From: Methanosarcinales archaeon
Lineage (GTDB): Archaea > Halobacteriota > Methanosarcinia > Methanotrichales > Methanotrichaceae
NCBI GenBank assembly: GCA_013415595.1
Contig: JAAEEW010000087.1
Coordinates: 1-18,030 of the forward strand
Direction: 5' to 3'
DNA length: 18,030 nucleotides
How positions within the stretch are numbered: the first letter of the stretch is position 1; each line of letters starts with the position of its first letter. A program made the position numbers and the translations under genes. Below the pieces are notes generated by a model, which worked only from the letters and a program-made list of their open reading frames with translations, did no database searches and was not told the DNA's origin. Shown here in pieces: positions 7,713-14,375 of the stretch.

Positions 7713-9062
7713 TCACCCGATAACTTTCATCCTCGCTTTAACCGTGGGAATGACCACCGATCCTATGGCTCTGTGGTCCTCTCCCACCTGCAAATCCTTC
7801 AAAATATCGAATATGTTCCCGGCTATCATCATGGACTTGATGGGCCGGTCCAGGGCTCCGTCCCTCACCAGGAAGGAGTTCCGGGCCTCCACGGAGAAGT
7901 CCCCGGATGTGGGGTTGGCAGTATGGGCTCCGATGACCCCGTTTACCAGCACCCCCTCCCCGGTCTCCGCCAGCAGGTCGCGGGAGTCGGCGGACCGGAG
8001 CAAAAGGTTTCGAACCCCAATCCGGGGGACTCCCGAGTACCCGGGCCGAAGGGCATTGCCGGTGCTCTGCACCCCGTCCTTGCCGGCGTAATAAGAATCG
8101 TAAAGAAACGTCTTTAGCAGGCCGTCTTCCAGGATGACGTTTCTGCGGGAGGCCACGCCCTCTCCGTCGAACCCGGAGGTGCCCATGCCGCCGGAGAGCA
8201 GGCCGTCATCCACCATCTGGACGTCCTCGCCGGCCAGCCTCTCCCCCAGACGTCCGGCCAGGGCCGACCGGCCTTTCTGGACGTTGTCGGCGCATAGAGA
8301 CGGTATCAGGGTGTTATCCAGAAGCTCGGCGAAGGCCACCGGCTTTAGAAGAACGTCGTAGCTGCCGGTCTCCACCTTTCCCCCTCCCAGAGACCCCCGG
8401 GCCATCTCCGCAGCCCGGCGGCCAATTCGGCCCAGATCCTGGAGCAGGCTGCGGGAGTTGTCGAACTCGTATCCCGTGGCCACGTCGTCGCCCCTGGCCA
8501 CCGTCTCCATGGCCGCCTGGCAGGCCGTCCCCTCCTCCCACAGATCCAGGCCCTGGGAGCTGACCAGTATCTCCCGGGTGTAGCCGCAGGCCACGCCCCC
8601 GGAAGCGGGAGCCACGCCGGATACTGCGGCGCAGCCCTCCAGAAGCGCCCGGGCCAGCTCCAGTCCGTCCTGGGGATCTATGGTCATGATGCTCCTGTCC
8701 ACCGTCCCCTGCACGGCCTCGATCTTCATCGCTGCGGGAAGGCCCTTCCAGTCCGGATCCCTTCCCCGCACCCGGGCCGCCCTGACCGCTCCCTCCGCCG
8801 TCTCCTTCAGCCTGGAGAAATCGCTGGTGCTGGAGAAGCCAACCGCGCCCAGGACCACTGCTCTCAGGCCCAGCCCCTGGGTGAAGCCCTGGCTGGCCGT
8901 CTCTACCTTCTCCTTGCGCAGGTCCACGTCGATCCCCCTCCAGGATACGCCGTAGACCTCCGCCTCTTCTGCTCCGCTCCTCTCTGCCAGATCCAGCAGC
9001 CGGCGGGCTGCCTCCAGCAGATCACCCGATGTACCTGAGATCCTCTTCGCCCCCGCCCTCAA
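7713..9062 (-). CDS. PmbA/TldE-family protein (TldD/PmbA superfamily)
   Basis: The product resembles the PmbA/TldE half of the TldD-TldE protease, which in bacteria processes peptides and antitoxins. Supporting blocks are AEEAEVYGVSWRGIDVDLRKEKVE near the N-terminus, QGLGLRAVVLGAVGFSSTS, DVLLKPVAFAELL, FDGEGVASRRNVILEDGLLKTFLYDSYYA, ANPTSGDFSVEARN and the C-terminal MIAGNIFDILKD. No HExxxH zinc motif is present, as expected for the non-catalytic TldE/PmbA partner; no TldD gene is in view. Its stop lies 6 bp inside the GTG alternative of prs. The start is uncertain. The longest canonical choice is TTG 9062 (449 aa), which overlaps the upstream gene by 41 bp and has no good ribosome-binding site. 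Homology seems to begin near LLEAARRLLDLAERSGAEEAE, just after the upstream stop. Confidence 0.85.
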   Translation of the reverse strand: MRAGAKRISGTSGDLLEAARRLLDLAERSGAEEAEVYGVSWRGIDVDLRKEKVETASQGFTQGLGLRAVVLGAVGFSSTSDFSRLKETAEGAVRAARVRGRDPDWKGLPAAMKIEAVQGTVDRSIMTIDPQDGLELARALLEGCAAVSGVAPASGGVACGYTREILVSSQGLDLWEEGTACQAAMETVARGDDVATGYEFDNSRSLLQDLGRIGRRAAEMARGSLGGGKVETGSYDVLLKPVAFAELLDNTLIPSLCADNVQKGRSALAGRLGERLAGEDVQMVDDGLLSGGMGTSGFDGEGVASRRNVILEDGLLKTFLYDSYYAGKDGVQSTGNALRPGYSGVPRIGVRNLLLRSADSRDLLAETGEGVLVNGVIGAHTANPTSGDFSVEARNSFLVRDGALDRPIKSMMIAGNIFDILKDLQVGEDHRAIGSVVIPTVKARMKVIG

Positions 9063-9792
9063 ACGGCATCTGGGCCCGCTCCATCTCCTGCAGCTTGCCC
9101 ACGATCCTCTCCATCTCCTTGGCCCGGTCCTCCAGGGCCTGCATGTCCACCTCGATCTTCAGCGCTGTGGAGAGGACCTTCAGCACTGCGTGGGCCGACT
9201 TGGGGTCCACCAGATATCCGCTGGTGGTGCCCATCAGGCAGACGGCATCGATCCCCCGCAGCCTTCCCAGTCCCACCAGAAGGCCGCTCACGCCGATGAT
9301 CCCGCCGCCGGGCTCGTTCTCATGAAAGACCACTCCGTAGCCCTTCATCTCCTCCACCAGATCCAGGCTGTTGGTGGCTCCCAGGACCTGGGGGTTGTAC
9401 ACGAACTGGCCGGTGCCGTACCCGCCCAGAGTGTAAATCCGCCGGACGGAAAACTCCTCGGCTATGTCCAGAAATATCCCGGTGAGCTCGTAATGGCCCT
9501 CGTTGGTGGCGCTCTGGTAGTCTCCCACCAGGATGAGCAGGTCCGGCCGGCCGTCGGAGCCCGGGCAGGCGTAGATCTCGTTTCGCACCTGCTTGACCGT
9601 GCCGTCGCCCTGGACCAGGACCTGGGGAGGGAAGTGGGGGGAGTAGATCTCCATGATCTTCTCCGCCTTGAGCTCTTCAATCATGTGCTCTGCCACCAGC
9701 TTTCCCACGTGGCCTACCCCGGGAAGCCCCTCGATCATGATGGGGTCCTCCAGGGATACGTCCTTCAATCTGAGAATAGTAGTCTCTCTCAT
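9022..9792 (-). CDS. PAC2-family protein (proteasome assembly chaperone-like)
   Basis: The 256-residue protein begins with the characteristic motif EDPIMIEGLPGVGHVGKLVA (15-34) and continues with DLLILVGDYQS, RRIYTLGGYGTGQ and GVSGLLVGLGRLRGIDAVCLMGTTSGY, all typical of the archaeal PAC2/COG2047 family. Relatives of eukaryotic PAC2 assist proteasome assembly and some archaeal members act as proteasome-assembly factors; for this protein that role is inference. The last 50 residues form a charged helix (KEMERIVGKLQEMERAQ) and then a glycine/glutamate tail. The ATG overlaps the Nop10 stop (ATGA) and has AGGAGG 4 nt upstream, so expression is coupled to nop10. The 3' end overlaps the TTG-start version of the PmbA gene. 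Confidence 0.9.
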   Translation of the reverse strand: MRETTILRLKDVSLEDPIMIEGLPGVGHVGKLVAEHMIEELKAEKIMEIYSPHFPPQVLVQGDGTVKQVRNEIYACPGSDGRPDLLILVGDYQSATNEGHYELTGIFLDIAEEFSVRRIYTLGGYGTGQFVYNPQVLGATNSLDLVEEMKGYGVVFHENEPGGGIIGVSGLLVGLGRLRGIDAVCLMGTTSGYLVDPKSAHAVLKVLSTALKIEVDMQALEDRAKEMERIVGKLQEMERAQMPFEGGGEEDLRYIG

Positions 9793-9950
9793 TTCGCCTC
9801 CTGGGCCAGAGCGCGGCGATATTTCCCGTATCGATCCTCAGGGGAGTACCTGGCAGGCCTGGTGGTGCCGCTCTGGGCACCACACTTAGGACAGATCTCT
9901 TTAAGGGTATAGGCCTTGCAGGCAGAGCACCTGAGGATCTTGGACCTCAT
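9789..9950 (-). CDS. nop10: H/ACA ribonucleoprotein protein Nop10
   Basis: A small gene of 53 residues: MRSKILRCSACKAYTLKEIC opens it, then PKCGAQSG, and RYSPEDRYGKYRRAL closes it. It matches archaeal Nop10 throughout: a zinc ribbon with cysteines 8, 11, 20 and 23, then the P-x-R-[FY]-SPED-x-YGKYRRAL segment. Nop10 binds Cbf5 in H/ACA RNPs that guide pseudouridylation of rRNA. The ATG (9950) overlaps the aIF2-alpha stop as ATGA and follows a GAGGGAGG purine run. Its own stop overlaps the PAC2 gene start the same way, so three genes are translationally linked. Placement directly after aIF2-alpha is the common archaeal arrangement. Confidence 0.96.
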   Translation of the reverse strand: MRSKILRCSACKAYTLKEICPKCGAQSGTTRPARYSPEDRYGKYRRALAQEAK

Positions 9951-10726
9951 GCCTCCCTCAGGAAGGTGCCCTTGCCCCCATGCTGCTCGATGTACTTGAT
10001 TACCGCCTGGGCGGACTTCCGAAGCGCCGCTTCAGCCAGCTTGTAATCAGGGGCGTTTACCTGTATGCGGTAGCGTGGCGCTCCCACGTACCTCACTTCC
10101 ATGGTCACGTCCTTGTCCCGCTGCCGCTTGGCCTGCTTTAGGGACTTCTTGATCACCTCAATGCCATCAGGGGCAGGCGAGGTCAGGTCGACGTAACCGG
10201 ATATCTCCACCGTTGGGATCTTCACGTTGTCCCTGGCCAGGGTATGGATGATCTCCACGTCCTCCGGCAGAAGCCCGGTGTCCAGCAGGGCCTCTGCGCC
10301 GCTGACCGCAGCCTCTTCCATGGCCAGGTACAGGCTGGGATAGATTTTCAAGAGGGAGTCCGTCACCCGTTTCAGGTCTTCATCTCTGCCGTCGTAGGCC
10401 ATCTGCAGCCATTTCCAGGACTTCTGATCGGCCTTCCACTCCTGGATCTTCTCTCGCCTCTGATGCTCGTTGACATCCTTCAGGGAGAGATCTATGTGAT
10501 GCCTGGATTGATCGACGCTCAAGACCTTGCATACGATCTTCTGTCCTTCGCGCACATGGTCTCGAATATACTTTATCCAGCCGCTGGCCACTTCGGATAT
10601 GTGAATCAGGCCCTGCCTTGCCTTGTACTCGTCCAGGTTGACAAAGGCCCCAAAGTCCACTACCTGCTCCACGGTGCAAACGACCAGATCGCCGGGCTCA
10701 GGCCACCCCTCACGTTGCATTACCAT
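9947..10726 (-). CDS. eif2a: Translation initiation factor aIF2 subunit alpha
   Basis: Alpha subunit of archaeal initiation factor 2, which with beta and gamma delivers initiator Met-tRNA to the small ribosomal subunit. The 259 residues hold an N-terminal S1 domain (about 10-85: GDLVVCTVEQVVDFGAFVNL, GLIHISEVASGWIKYIRDHV, GQKIVCKVLSVD, HIDLSLKDVN). A helical domain runs to about 170. The C-terminal alpha/beta domain binds the gamma subunit (GIEVIKKSLKQA, VRYVGAPRYRIQVNAPDYK, AEAALRKSAQAVI). I start at ATG 10726, whose first base is the last base of the eS27 stop. A GTG one codon before and an ATG two codons later are alternatives. Coupled at the 3' end to nop10 by ATGA. Confidence 0.95.
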   Translation of the reverse strand: MVMQREGWPEPGDLVVCTVEQVVDFGAFVNLDEYKARQGLIHISEVASGWIKYIRDHVREGQKIVCKVLSVDQSRHHIDLSLKDVNEHQRREKIQEWKADQKSWKWLQMAYDGRDEDLKRVTDSLLKIYPSLYLAMEEAAVSGAEALLDTGLLPEDVEIIHTLARDNVKIPTVEISGYVDLTSPAPDGIEVIKKSLKQAKRQRDKDVTMEVRYVGAPRYRIQVNAPDYKLAEAALRKSAQAVIKYIEQHGGKGTFLREA

Positions 10727-10890
10727 CACTCTAAGACTTCAATTATCTGAGTCTTGATCTCAGCCTTTCCGCCCCTGGGCTCGGCCAGAGTCCTGCCGCA
10801 AACCAGGCACTTCACCACAGTGGCAGCCTTGCTGAATATGATCTGCTCATTCTCGCAATCATTACACTTTAGCTTTAGAAAATTGGACAG
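10726..10890 (-). CDS. rps27e: Small ribosomal subunit protein eS27, probable CTG start
   Basis: The 54-residue product would read SNFLKLKCNDCENEQIIFSK after its start, then VVKCLVCGRTLAEPRGGKAE and end IIEVLE. This is the archaeal S27e zinc-ribbon protein with both CxxC pairs (cysteines 9, 12, 28 and 31). No ATG, GTG or TTG lies in frame where homologues begin. CTG 10890 does: it is 2 nt after the eL44 stop and has a strong GGAGGG 6 nt upstream. The next in-frame conventional codon is GTG 10965, which would overlap eL44 by 73 bp and add 25 residues unlike any S27e. I therefore favour a CTG start; the stop (TGA 10726) and identity are firm. Confidence 0.88.
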   Translation of the reverse strand: MSNFLKLKCNDCENEQIIFSKAATVVKCLVCGRTLAEPRGGKAEIKTQIIEVLE

Positions 10891-10892
10891 GG

Positions 10893-11174
10893 TTATCCCT
10901 CCACGAGGTCGAATCTGGATACTCTGAATCCTTTTCTGGGGTGGGCCTTCTTGCAGACGTTGCACCTGTATCTCAGGTTCAGCCTCTTGGTCGGCTTGTC
11001 CCCACCGGGTACTTTTGAGAACTTGCCCTGGTTGCCAGTTCCATTGGCCCTGTTCTTCTGCCTGACTATGTGAGTCATGGTAGAGGCCTGGCCCCTTCGC
11101 ACCCGCTCAACGGTGTGCGTTGTGTGCTTTTTGCAGAACGGGCAGTGAGCTTCAAACTGCTTGGGCATCTTCAT
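10893..11174 (-). CDS. rpl44e: Large ribosomal subunit protein eL44 (L44e)
   Basis: The 93-residue protein is a complete archaeal L44e: MPKQFEAHCPFCKKHTTHTV at the start, a basic middle (RVRRGQASTM, NQGKFSKVPGG) and RLNLRYRCNVCKKAHPRKGFR near the end. The two CxxC pairs (11/14 and 71/74) form its zinc site. It binds near the E site of the 50S subunit. ATG 11174 overlaps the GINS stop (ATGA) and has GGTGA 7 nt upstream. A second ATG two codons later (MPKQ) is a possible alternative. It is followed 2 nt later by eS27. Confidence 0.97.
   Translation of the reverse strand: MKMPKQFEAHCPFCKKHTTHTVERVRRGQASTMTHIVRQKNRANGTGNQGKFSKVPGGDKPTKRLNLRYRCNVCKKAHPRKGFRVSRFDLVEG
10897..10902 (-). promoter_or_regulatory. 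Ribosome-binding site deciding the eS27 start
   Basis: GGAGGG on the minus strand sits inside the last codons of eL44. Six nucleotides separate it from CTG 10890, an ideal Shine-Dalgarno spacing. Nothing else downstream within range is a conventional start in the eS27 frame. Confidence 0.65.
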
Positions 11175-11758
11175 TGAACTTCACCTATCATGATCTTATG
11201 CGCTAGACTCTTCTTGCACAGGTTCGTCGCATGAACGGACGGGAGCATGACTACGTCCTCCTTCGAGAGGATATACCGCTGACCGTCCACTCCGATAAAT
11301 GTGGGAACGCTGTCAAGCATCAGTACAGCTTCGTATTCCTGGCTTATATCCTTCCTGCCCGTTAAAGGTTTTTCGGTGGTCGGACGGGCGATATGAGCCA
11401 GTATATTCTCCCTACCGCGGGTCATGGATGACAGGATCTGGATATATATTTCTTCCTCTTCAGAGGTCATGCCCCCGGGAGCCTCGGCCTTGGACCCGGA
11501 GATGGCCCGTCGAAGCGCTCTCCTGATTATCTTCTTCATCCGCAGGTCTATCAGCTTGATGATGCTTCTTCGGGCGGACTTCAGCTCGTCTTCAATTATC
11601 TGAGCCTCCACGCTGAAGTGGTCATTCACCCCGGCCAGCTCGTCCTCCAGGGACGTCAGATAGGTTCCCACCTGGAGGTAGAATCCCTTCTCTAAGGGCA
11701 GCAGGTCGGCGGTCTTTCTCTCCCCTCTCAACGCGTTGGCCAGGTCCAGGTCTTCCAT
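11171..11758 (-). CDS. GINS complex protein (Gins51/Sld5-Psf1-like)
   Basis: GINS binds MCM and GAN/RecJ-like protein in the archaeal replicative helicase complex. The 195-residue product starts MEDLDLANALRGERKTADL, followed by LPLEKGFYLQVGTYLTSLED. A helical A domain (to about residue 120) includes EDELKSARRSIIKLIDLRMKKII. The small C-terminal B domain has SVPTFIGVDGQRYILSKEDV (150-169) and MLPSVHATNLCKKSLAHKI. Helical domain first and B domain last is the Gins51 order. I choose ATG 11758, which fits family N-termini. An upstream ATG at 11824 would add 22 basic residues (SGLPQRSRKAATSRFK), and neither has a clear ribosome-binding site. It lies between priS and eL44, a neighbourhood shared by many euryarchaea. 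Confidence 0.85.
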   Translation of the reverse strand: MEDLDLANALRGERKTADLLPLEKGFYLQVGTYLTSLEDELAGVNDHFSVEAQIIEDELKSARRSIIKLIDLRMKKIIRRALRRAISGSKAEAPGGMTSEEEEIYIQILSSMTRGRENILAHIARPTTEKPLTGRKDISQEYEAVLMLDSVPTFIGVDGQRYILSKEDVVMLPSVHATNLCKKSLAHKIMIGEVQ

Positions 11759-11769
11759 AAATATCGACT

Positions 11770-11781
11770 GATTCTTGAATC
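11770..11781. other. Short palindrome upstream of the GINS gene
   Basis: GATTC-TT-GAATC is a 5-bp inverted repeat 12 nt before ATG 11758, inside the 85-bp spacer between priS and GINS. This is the only sizeable gap in an otherwise tightly packed cluster, so an internal promoter or processing site could lie here. The element itself is short and unproven. Confidence 0.25.
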
Positions 11782-11843
11782 TAGAAGTTGCAGCTTTGCG
11801 GCTCCTCTGCGGGAGCCCGGACATTTAGAGCGTATCATTGATC

Positions 11844-13061
11844 TTAACCTTTGCCTATGCCGGCCCTCTGCCCCAGCTCCGCCACCCCCCGGGCCATGAG
11901 GAAGACCCCCACGTGGACCGGCACCCGGGCCGGCCCGGCCTCCAGGTCGTAGGACCGCCCCTTCATCTCCACCTGGAAGGGGCGGGAGAGCTCTACATCC
12001 ACCGGCTCGTCCCCAAAGGCCACCGCGTCCCGTAGGGGGTCGAAGGCCCTCAGCCCGTCCAGGGTGAGGGGGGTCACCCGCAGCCCCGAGCCCCCGTGCA
12101 GGCTGTCTGGAAAGCGAATCAGCCTCTTCACGTCGGCGGTGACCGGCTCGTCGGTCTCCCCCCGCAGGTCGTCCAGAAAGGGGGCCAGACGAACGCCCTC
12201 CCCCTCCATCTGGCCGATCAGGAGCTTCCACAGCCCGGAGCTGCCCCTGAACAGGTCCAGGTTTCCCTCTTCTATCTTCTCCAGGACCCCGGGGCTCCTC
12301 AGGCACTCGTAGAAGGTGGCCGCCTTCTTCTCCCCGATTCCCTTCACCCTGGTCAGCTCGGCCAGGGCGGACTCCTCATCCAGGTCCTGCAGGTAGCGGA
12401 CGAAGCTGACCATGGACCGGTTTATGCGACTCCCCCAGCCGGGGGCGTCCCTGGACGGGGCCCGCAGGTGGACGGCCCGCTCGATCCCGCAGTCTCCACC
12501 CACCGAGGCCTGGGCGAAGAACCGGTCCACGTCCAGCCCCCGGCCGGTCAGGTAATCCACGATCTCCCGCCGGGAGTCGCTGCCCAGAGAGAAGACCCGG
12601 GGGTCCCGGACGTGAATGTGATAGCCCCGGCCCCCGGAAAATACCACCTGCACACAGTCCTTCGAAAATCCGAAGTCCTGCAGCAGGAAGTCCAGCAGCT
12701 TCATGGTCTCCTGCTTCACGTTCTCCAGCATATCCCGGTAGGACCTGGGGGCTCGCTTCAGGTGGTCGGCGTCCAGGTCGAAGATCAGGTCCGCCCCCTT
12801 CCACATCTTCTCCTTCATGGTGGAAGCCCCGGGCCGCTGGTAGTAGGCTGCAGAGTAATAGACGTGGGCGGGAATGGTGCTGCGGATGTAGTCCACCAGC
12901 TCCATCCGGCCGGAGAAGCTCTTGTGGCGGCGCATCCCCCCCTGGTCGAAGTGGATGAAGCCCCACTCCCGGGACTCCAGCCCCGGGGGAGCCTCCATGG
13001 AGGTGAGCAGGTAGTACTCCCTGAACTTCGACTTGAGGTAGCTGCTGGTGGGGCTGTTCAT
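11844..13061 (-). CDS. priS: DNA primase catalytic (small) subunit PriS
   Basis: PriS makes RNA/DNA primers with PriL. In the 405-residue product the catalytic pair is in LIFDLDADHL (Asp95 and Asp97), followed by the nucleotide-binding SGGRGYHIHV (142-151). A third conserved aspartate is in VTADVKRLIRFPDSLHGGSG (Asp310). Between them, LTRVKGIGEKKAATFYECL (236-254) looks like a helix-hairpin-helix DNA-binding motif, as in some euryarchaeal PriS proteins. The start is ATG 13061: GAGGTGA lies 5 nt upstream and spans the end of the previous gene. A GTG at 13070 is the alternative. It lies 10 bp after the nitrilase-family gene. The partner gene priL is the fragment at the window's left edge. Confidence 0.97.
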   Translation of the reverse strand: MNSPTSSYLKSKFREYYLLTSMEAPPGLESREWGFIHFDQGGMRRHKSFSGRMELVDYIRSTIPAHVYYSAAYYQRPGASTMKEKMWKGADLIFDLDADHLKRAPRSYRDMLENVKQETMKLLDFLLQDFGFSKDCVQVVFSGGRGYHIHVRDPRVFSLGSDSRREIVDYLTGRGLDVDRFFAQASVGGDCGIERAVHLRAPSRDAPGWGSRINRSMVSFVRYLQDLDEESALAELTRVKGIGEKKAATFYECLRSPGVLEKIEEGNLDLFRGSSGLWKLLIGQMEGEGVRLAPFLDDLRGETDEPVTADVKRLIRFPDSLHGGSGLRVTPLTLDGLRAFDPLRDAVAFGDEPVDVELSRPFQVEMKGRSYDLEAGPARVPVHVGVFLMARGVAELGQRAGIGKG

Positions 13062-13071
13062 CCCGGTCACC

Positions 13072-13803
13072 TCAGTAGACCTCTGGCCTGCGGTCCTGCC
13101 AGCAAGTGACCTCCCCCCTGGCCTCGTCCCTCTCCGCCAGGTCCACCTCAGCCAGCAAGACCTCCCGGTCCGATTCGGCGCTGGCCATCACTCTCCCCCG
13201 GGGGTCCACCATCATGCTCTGGCCCCCGGCCGACTGGCCGCAGGAGTTGCAGGCCAGGTGGTGGATCTGGTTCTCGATGGCCCGGGCCTTAACCAGGGTG
13301 CGCCAGTGATCGAGGCGCACAGCCGGGAACTGGGCCACGGTGACCAGCATCTCCGCCCCGGCGGCACAGAGCTTTCTGGCCACCTCCGGGAAGCGCAGGT
13401 CGTAGCAGATCTGGAGGCCCACCATTCCCCGGCCGGTTTGCAGGGGGGCGATGGTCCGGCCTCCCTGGAAGTACTCCCTCTCTCTCCCAAAGGGGTGGAC
13501 TTTGGCCCGGGTCTGCAGGCCCCCCCTCTCCAGGGCGAAGCCCAGGTTGAGACGGCCGCCCATCATAGAGCCCATGACCAGGCATCCATGATCCTTCACC
13601 AGCTCCCGGAAGGGGTCCAGGGAGTGGTAAGGGGGCTCTTCGGGGCCCTGTGGCGAATAGCAAAAGCCGGTCAAGAACAGCTCGGGAAAGATCAGGATCT
13701 CCGCCCCCTCCTGCAGGGCAAAGCGGGCCAGGGTCAGGGCCTGCAAAGAGTTGGCCTCTCTCTGGCAGGTCTGGACGTCGAACTGGAGACAGGCCACACG
13801 CAT
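13072..13803 (-). CDS. Carbon-nitrogen hydrolase (nitrilase superfamily amidase)
   Basis: The 243-residue protein has the complete Glu-Lys-Cys triad of the family: Glu41 in LIFPELFLTGF, Lys101 in AKVHPFGREREYF and Cys133 in GLQICYDLRFPEV. Such enzymes hydrolyse C-N bonds in amides or nitriles. Omega-amidase-like and carbamoyl-cleaving members share this FPELFLTGF/CYDLRFPE pattern, but the substrate cannot be read from sequence. It starts MRVACLQFDVQ at ATG 13803. A TATA box sits about 30 nt upstream, so the mRNA probably has little or no leader. It is the first gene of the cluster that continues with priS; a functional link to replication is not evident. Confidence 0.9.
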   Translation of the reverse strand: MRVACLQFDVQTCQREANSLQALTLARFALQEGAEILIFPELFLTGFCYSPQGPEEPPYHSLDPFRELVKDHGCLVMGSMMGGRLNLGFALERGGLQTRAKVHPFGREREYFQGGRTIAPLQTGRGMVGLQICYDLRFPEVARKLCAAGAEMLVTVAQFPAVRLDHWRTLVKARAIENQIHHLACNSCGQSAGGQSMMVDPRGRVMASAESDREVLLAEVDLAERDEARGEVTCWQDRRPEVY

Positions 13804-13826
13804 AAATTAATTAAGGGGCTTGCAGA

Positions 13827-13839
13827 GATAAATATATGC
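13827..13839 (-). promoter_or_regulatory. TATA box for the nitrilase-priS cluster
   Basis: GCATATATTTATC on the minus strand is centred about 30 nt before ATG 13803. That would place transcription start within a few bases of the start codon (leaderless or near-leaderless mRNA). The plus-strand reading GATAAATATATGC could also serve the divergent zinc-ribbon gene, with a leader of about 60 nt. Confidence 0.6.
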
Positions 13840-13917
13840 TTGGCGGGAACGGCGAATTTCGATGAGCTCTACCGTCTACGTGGAGCAACCTGGCAAGAAT
13901 TTTAAGGGAGGATCTGC

Positions 13918-14100
13918 TTGAAGGCCCAACAGGATATCACCAGGGTGGAAATCGGCGATGAGTTTCGAACCTGTCCCCACTGCGGCTACGACCTGGGGTT
14001 TCACGTCTCCTTTCTCCGGGAGGGAAAAAGACATCGCATAGTGCTGATCTGCCCCAACTGCGGGTCCAGGTACGACCCCGGCTGGAGGCAGGAGTTCTGA
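13918..14100 (+). CDS. Small zinc-ribbon protein of unknown function
   Basis: The product has 60 residues. It has two CxxC pairs (EFRTCPHCGYDLGFHVSF, cysteines 19 and 22; LICPNCGSRYD, cysteines 45 and 48) spaced as a zinc ribbon, with a basic segment LREGKRHR between them. The start is TTG 13918, with GGGAGG 6 nt upstream (13907-13912). This excellent site makes the gene credible despite its size. It is divergent from the nitrilase-priS cluster and ends just before a hairpin at 14103-14116. I do not recognise the family. Small ribbons like this act in transcription, ribosomes or as metal-binding adaptors, but nothing here decides. Confidence 0.75.
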   Translation: MKAQQDITRVEIGDEFRTCPHCGYDLGFHVSFLREGKRHRIVLICPNCGSRYDPGWRQEF

Positions 14101-14102
14101 GG

Positions 14103-14116
14103 CCGGCTTTTGCCGG
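14103..14116 (+). terminator. Hairpin after the zinc-ribbon gene
   Basis: CCGGC-TTTT-GCCGG begins 3 nt after the stop. It has a perfect 5-bp stem with a TTTT loop, but no T-tract follows, so it may protect the mRNA 3' end rather than terminate transcription. Confidence 0.4.
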
Positions 14117-14318
14117 ACCCCCGCCCCCGGGCCACAGCCCCTGGCCAGGCCGTCGTTCTGATGGCCCATCTCCAGTCGTTCATCGGCCGTTTCCGGCAAA
14201 AGGTCATCACTTCAGCCGGGATCAGCAGTCAAATTGCCAAATCGGCAGAATACGAGCCCCTATTTTTGTTCAGAAACAGCAGAAAGCGGGATATTTTTGC
14301 CATCATCCAGGCCGTCGT
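14107..14318 (+). repeat. Repeats in the spacer before the HAD gene
   Basis: The 275-bp spacer 14101-14375 shows no credible gene. It holds a 10-bp inverted repeat (CTTTTGCCGG 14107-14116 against CCGGCAAAAG 14193-14202) and a 12-bp direct repeat (CCAGGCCGTCGT at 14145-14156 and 14307-14318). GGCCAGGC occurs at 14143 and 14325. AT-rich stretches at 14257-14266 (CTATTTTTGT) and 14290-14299 (GATATTTTTG) are possible promoter elements for the HAD gene. Confidence 0.4.
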
Positions 14319-14375
14319 CGCCCCGGCCAGGCGGACCGACAATTTCATTTGCGGTTATTCGCACCAGAGTCTCAA

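Noticed and set aside
12096..13109. 337-codon plus-strand open frame opposite priS
   Set aside because: The minus frame carries all PriS catalytic motifs; this one is a compositional shadow.
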